Source of the DNA: Methanolinea sp. UBA477
Lineage (GTDB): Archaea > Halobacteriota > Methanomicrobia > Methanomicrobiales > Methanospirillaceae
Direction: 5' to 3'
Assembly (NCBI GenBank): GCA_002509485.1
Contig: DAWO01000009.1
Location: 331-8,211 of the forward strand
DNA length: 7,881 bases
The notes under the pieces were generated by a model that saw nothing but the letters and a program-made list of their open reading frames with translations, had not been told where the DNA came from and searched no databases. This document shows, one piece after another, positions 5,744 to 7,881 of the stretch (position 1 is its first letter; each line of letters opens with the position of its first letter). A program made the position numbers and the translations under genes.

Positions 5744-6508
5744 ATGAATGAACTATACGTGATGAATCTTCCCCTGAAGTTTGTGAACCACAGGATTGAA
5801 GAATATGCCATGCGGGTGACGTTTGACCCAAAGGAAGGAGTGGGAAACATCATCTACAACCTGTCCCTCGTAAAATCCGGGGACATTGAATATGTGATTT
5901 CCACCTTCAAGGATGCCTTCAAGGCAGGTGTCTGTGTGAGCGGACTTGTCAGGATCGAGGAATCAGGGGAAACGGTTGATAATTTTTGCGTACCGGAAGA
6001 TTTCACCGCGATCATAACTATGTGCAGCTCCACTCTCGACGGAGTCCTCATGCGAAGAGGCGTCCCGCTAAACCCAATCGGTGGAGGCGTCGTGGAGGTC
6101 GATCATCGAATCCCAAAGAGATTTACACACATTATATTGTATGAGTATACGACCATCGATCCCCTCCAGGTTCTCATATCCCAGGAGATGACCTCTGTTA
6201 CCGGAGTGATGCGAAAAGGTTCGGGCAACCTCCTTGCGAATATCCGTCAATGCCACATGGAGGCGGAATCGCTCATCGGCGAGGTCATTGACGATTTTTC
6301 CGGAAGCACGTTCTCCGGGATCCTGGATGTAGGCTTTCCAAACTCCCCTGCTCTAGGAGTCGCTGTCGATCCCCAGTACATGGGCATCGTTGCTCTCGGG
6401 GGCACCAACCCGATGGCAGCTGTCAAAGAGAACGGTACGTTTGTGCTGACCCAGGCCATCAAGGGAGTGATGGATGTATCAGAAATGAACGATATCCTTG
6501 ATTACTAG
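5744..6508 (+). CDS. Stand-alone NrpR regulatory domain protein (DUF128, NrpRII-like)
   Basis: A 254-aa protein whose whole length is a single NrpR regulatory domain: FDPKEGVGNIIYNLSLV (27-43), ITMCSSTLDGVLMRRGVPLN (91-110), NPIGGGVVEVD (110-120), YEYTTIDPLQVLISQEMTSV (133-152), GSGNLLANIRQ and GILDVGFPNSPALGVAVD, ending near GGTNPMAAV and a Gly-Val-Met-Asp. In methanogens NrpR represses nitrogen-fixation and ammonium-assimilation genes, and the domain senses 2-oxoglutarate. NrpR of Methanococcus has a helix-turn-helix plus two such domains, whereas Methanosarcina splits it into NrpRI (with helix-turn-helix) and NrpRII (domain only). With no DNA-binding part here, an NrpRII-like co-regulator role is inferred. 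ATG 5744 was chosen; ATG 5762 (MNLPLKF) is an alternative. Its stop overlaps that of the TrmB gene. Confidence 0.92.
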   Translation: MNELYVMNLPLKFVNHRIEEYAMRVTFDPKEGVGNIIYNLSLVKSGDIEYVISTFKDAFKAGVCVSGLVRIEESGETVDNFCVPEDFTAIITMCSSTLDGVLMRRGVPLNPIGGGVVEVDHRIPKRFTHIILYEYTTIDPLQVLISQEMTSVTGVMRKGSGNLLANIRQCHMEAESLIGEVIDDFSGSTFSGILDVGFPNSPALGVAVDPQYMGIVALGGTNPMAAVKENGTFVLTQAIKGVMDVSEMNDILDY

Positions 6509-7287
6509 GCCTTTTTTCTTGCCCAGGAAGAGAAGAAGTTCCAATACACCGTAAAAAACCGTACAAAACCCCGTGCCTCTGAATAAAGCGCACTGGTGCC
6601 TTCCTCTTCTGATCCCATTATCACCATCGCTTTGCTGCCGTCGACGAGAAACACAACGCCGCCCAGGGATTTGGCGGGGCCGATATCATGGCCCCCGGGA
6701 GGTTTTTTTATCCAGACATTCATGGATTCCGGAATTTCGCCCTCCCAGTGATCTGTCACCACTTCGATGCTGACTGAATTCTTCTTCTCCTCAAGCACCG
6801 GTATGATCTGCTTCCGCAAACCTCCCCAGTAGAAGAAGATACGGATGCTCTCAGTGGCATGGGAGATGAGATCCAGGAGGCGGATCCTGATGTTCTCTTC
6901 GCCATAGGTGCTCCAGATGAGCTCCTGGTCACCCCGTTCAAAGTGTGCGCATTCCATGTATATCCGGTTCAGCCCCTCGCGGGCAGATACAGCATCAGAT
7001 TCAATAGATTTCATCAGGCTGGCCACACCCTCGTCGGGTCTGACCGGGTTGAAATGTTTGGGCGAGGTGTTGGAGACAGAGACCAGGTTCTTCTGGATCA
7101 ACCGATCAAGCACCGGGTAGACGGATGCGCGTGGCACTCCCGAGAGTTCGTGGATCTCCGTTGCGGTTGCCCCGGCCACGCGCACCAGGGCTATATACAC
7201 CAGGGCTTCGTACTTGGTAAGCCCAAGAGATTTGAGAGATTCGGCAATGGTAGCTTGATTCTCTCCCTGTTCATCCATTGAATACAT
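6505..7287 (-). CDS. TrmB-family transcriptional regulator
   Basis: A 260-aa archaeal-type regulator. Residues about 18-85 are the TrmB winged helix: SLGLTKYEALVYIAL (helix 1), then TATEIHELSGVPRASVYPVL (helix-turn-helix, about 41-60), then LIQKNLVSVS and the wing SPKHFNPVRPDEG. A helical segment (88-113) leads to a C-terminal domain (about 122-260) with EENIRIRLLDLISHATESIRIFF, the phospholipase-D-like fold seen in non-sugar-binding TrmB relatives. The catalytic HxK motif of true PLD enzymes is not seen. It presumably binds DNA as a dimer; the effector is unknown. The upstream region is AT-rich and shared with the divergent exported-protein gene, so autoregulation plus control of that neighbour is likely. 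ATG 7287 was chosen; ATG 7278 is equally plausible because no Shine-Dalgarno is present and a leaderless transcript is expected. Confidence 0.92.
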   Translation of the reverse strand: MYSMDEQGENQATIAESLKSLGLTKYEALVYIALVRVAGATATEIHELSGVPRASVYPVLDRLIQKNLVSVSNTSPKHFNPVRPDEGVASLMKSIESDAVSAREGLNRIYMECAHFERGDQELIWSTYGEENIRIRLLDLISHATESIRIFFYWGGLRKQIIPVLEEKKNSVSIEVVTDHWEGEIPESMNVWIKKPPGGHDIGPAKSLGGVVFLVDGSKAMVIMGSEEEGTSALYSEARGFVRFFTVYWNFFSSWARKKA

Positions 7288-7342
7288 ATTTATATGGTTT
7301 TATGATAAATGTTGTTATAGCAAAAACAACATGAGGTCGGAC
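7288..7342. promoter_or_regulatory. Divergent promoter region between the TrmB regulator and the exported-protein gene
   Basis: This is the most AT-rich stretch of the window. A TTTATGATAAAT element (7298-7309) lies about 25 nt from each start and could serve as TATA on both strands. CATAT-TT-ATATG (7285-7296) overlaps the TrmB start. The strong dyad at 7309-7332 is listed separately. GAGGT (7333-7337) is a Shine-Dalgarno five bases before ATG 7343. Confidence 0.6.
7309..7332. promoter_or_regulatory. Candidate operator ATGTTGTT-N8-AACAACAT
   Basis: This is an 8-bp perfect inverted repeat with an 8-base spacer, so the half-site centres are 16 bases apart, suitable for a dimeric winged-helix protein. 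It lies beside the TATA-like element of both divergent genes and just after the divergent regulator gene. The TrmB-family protein next door is the natural candidate to bind it (inference). Confidence 0.55.
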
Positions 7343-7881
7343 ATGAATTTTCGGTATGTGTTCATTTTTATTCTCATCGGAGGGCTGCTTGCCGCTCCGG
7401 CACTTGCAGGCACCAAGTATATGTCTGGGGGTCCGGACCTCACGGCAGCCATTTCAGGCTCCAACGAGTTTGCACCGGGCCAGGAAGTGACCCTCCTGGT
7501 CAACGTGGAAAACCAGGGCCTGATCGATATGAAATTTGTCCAGTCGGGAATCGTTGAACGGGATGACCTTCCGAACACGGCAAAACTGGTAAAAGTCGCC
7601 CTCGAAGCAGGTGACGCCCCACTCGTCATAAAGACCGATCCGCAGATGGTGGGGGACATCGAGGGCGGAAAGAGCGTCCGTGTGCCATTTGTTGCCAGGA
7701 TTCTCTCAGATGCACCTGCAGGATCCTACAATCTCCCTTTCCACATCCAGTACACCTATCTCCAGTCGGCTGAACAGTACGGACAGGACAGCATCCAGTA
7801 CAGGTACAGGAAGATTGACGAAACGCTCGACCTCCCGATCAGGGTAAAGCCGGCCATCACACTCGTTGCAAGGACGGTATC
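7343..7881 (+). CDS. Secreted S-layer/CARDB-like protein, 3' end outside the window
   Basis: The frame is open from ATG 7343 to the window edge (179 codons seen, no stop). An N-terminal signal peptide, MNFRYVFIFILIGGLLAAP, with an ALAG cleavage region near residue 23, indicates export. After it comes a beta-rich segment, EFAPGQEVTLLVNVENQG at about 42-59, typical of CARDB/NEW3-like immunoglobulin folds in archaeal COG1361 S-layer-related proteins. The later VRVPFVARILSDAPAGSYNLPF stretch repeats the same logic. In other methanogens such proteins often sit beside ABC or RND exporters and a TrmB-family regulator; only the regulator is visible here. The start at 7343 is preferred because GAGGT lies five bases upstream. 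In-frame ATG 7331 would add MRSD but overlaps the operator-like dyad. Confidence 0.85.
   Translation, partial: MNFRYVFIFILIGGLLAAPALAGTKYMSGGPDLTAAISGSNEFAPGQEVTLLVNVENQGLIDMKFVQSGIVERDDLPNTAKLVKVALEAGDAPLVIKTDPQMVGDIEGGKSVRVPFVARILSDAPAGSYNLPFHIQYTYLQSAEQYGQDSIQYRYRKIDETLDLPIRVKPAITLVARTV

Noticed and set aside
7315..7659. 114-codon minus-strand frame opposite the exported-protein gene
   Set aside because: The plus strand has a signal peptide, Shine-Dalgarno and beta-sandwich motifs; the minus frame has none of these.
1..7881. CRISPR array, insertion sequence or defence system
   Set aside because: No regularly spaced direct repeats, transposase motifs or recognisable defence domains were seen on either strand.

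Overview
The window looks like a euryarchaeal methanogen chromosome, most likely Methanomicrobiales or a close relative. Four things point there. The CAU tRNA carries a canonical bulge-helix-bulge intron after position 37. One gene is a stand-alone sensory domain of NrpR, the methanogen nitrogen regulator. There is a TrmB-family regulator. Promoters look like archaeal TATA elements, starts are often leaderless or GTG, and T-tracts follow genes. The assignment to an order is inference; no 16S or mcr gene is present.

Layout. 1-88: 3' part of an intron-containing tRNA(CAU), probably elongator Met, cut by the window edge. 249-779 (-): META/HslJ-type lipoprotein with a hairpin-plus-T7 terminator. 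1005-1464 (+): Bcp/PrxQ peroxiredoxin broken by a +1 frameshift near 1356. 1547-1735 (-): a possible small acidic protein of unknown function. 1820-2881 (+): RMD1/DUF155 membrane-anchored protein. 2998-3198 (-): small YwbE-family protein. 3244-3410: a gene-free stretch with a 14-bp long-range inverted repeat and a T9 terminator. 3411-4739 and 4748-5698 (-): a two-gene operon of a dihydrolipoamide-dehydrogenase-like flavoprotein and an uncharacterised protein. 5744-6508 (+): single NrpR regulatory domain without a helix-turn-helix. 6505-7287 (-): TrmB-family regulator. 7343 to the edge (+): secreted S-layer/CARDB-like protein, incomplete.

How the parts may work together. Two divergent promoter regions stand out. 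Between 5698 and 5744 the unknown-flavoprotein operon and the NrpR-domain gene diverge around an ATAGAA-N6-TTCTAT dyad. Between 7287 and 7343 the TrmB regulator and the exported protein diverge around an ATGTTGTT-N8-AACAACAT dyad, which suggests that the regulator controls itself and its neighbour. The NrpR-domain and TrmB genes converge so tightly that both TAG stops are read from one CTAG palindrome.

I see no CRISPR array, transposase, integrase or recognisable defence system. The most unusual items are the intact-looking but frameshifted peroxiredoxin, the stand-alone NrpR domain, the flavoprotein with a rewritten active-site flank and its unknown partner, and the structured 3278-3389 spacer.
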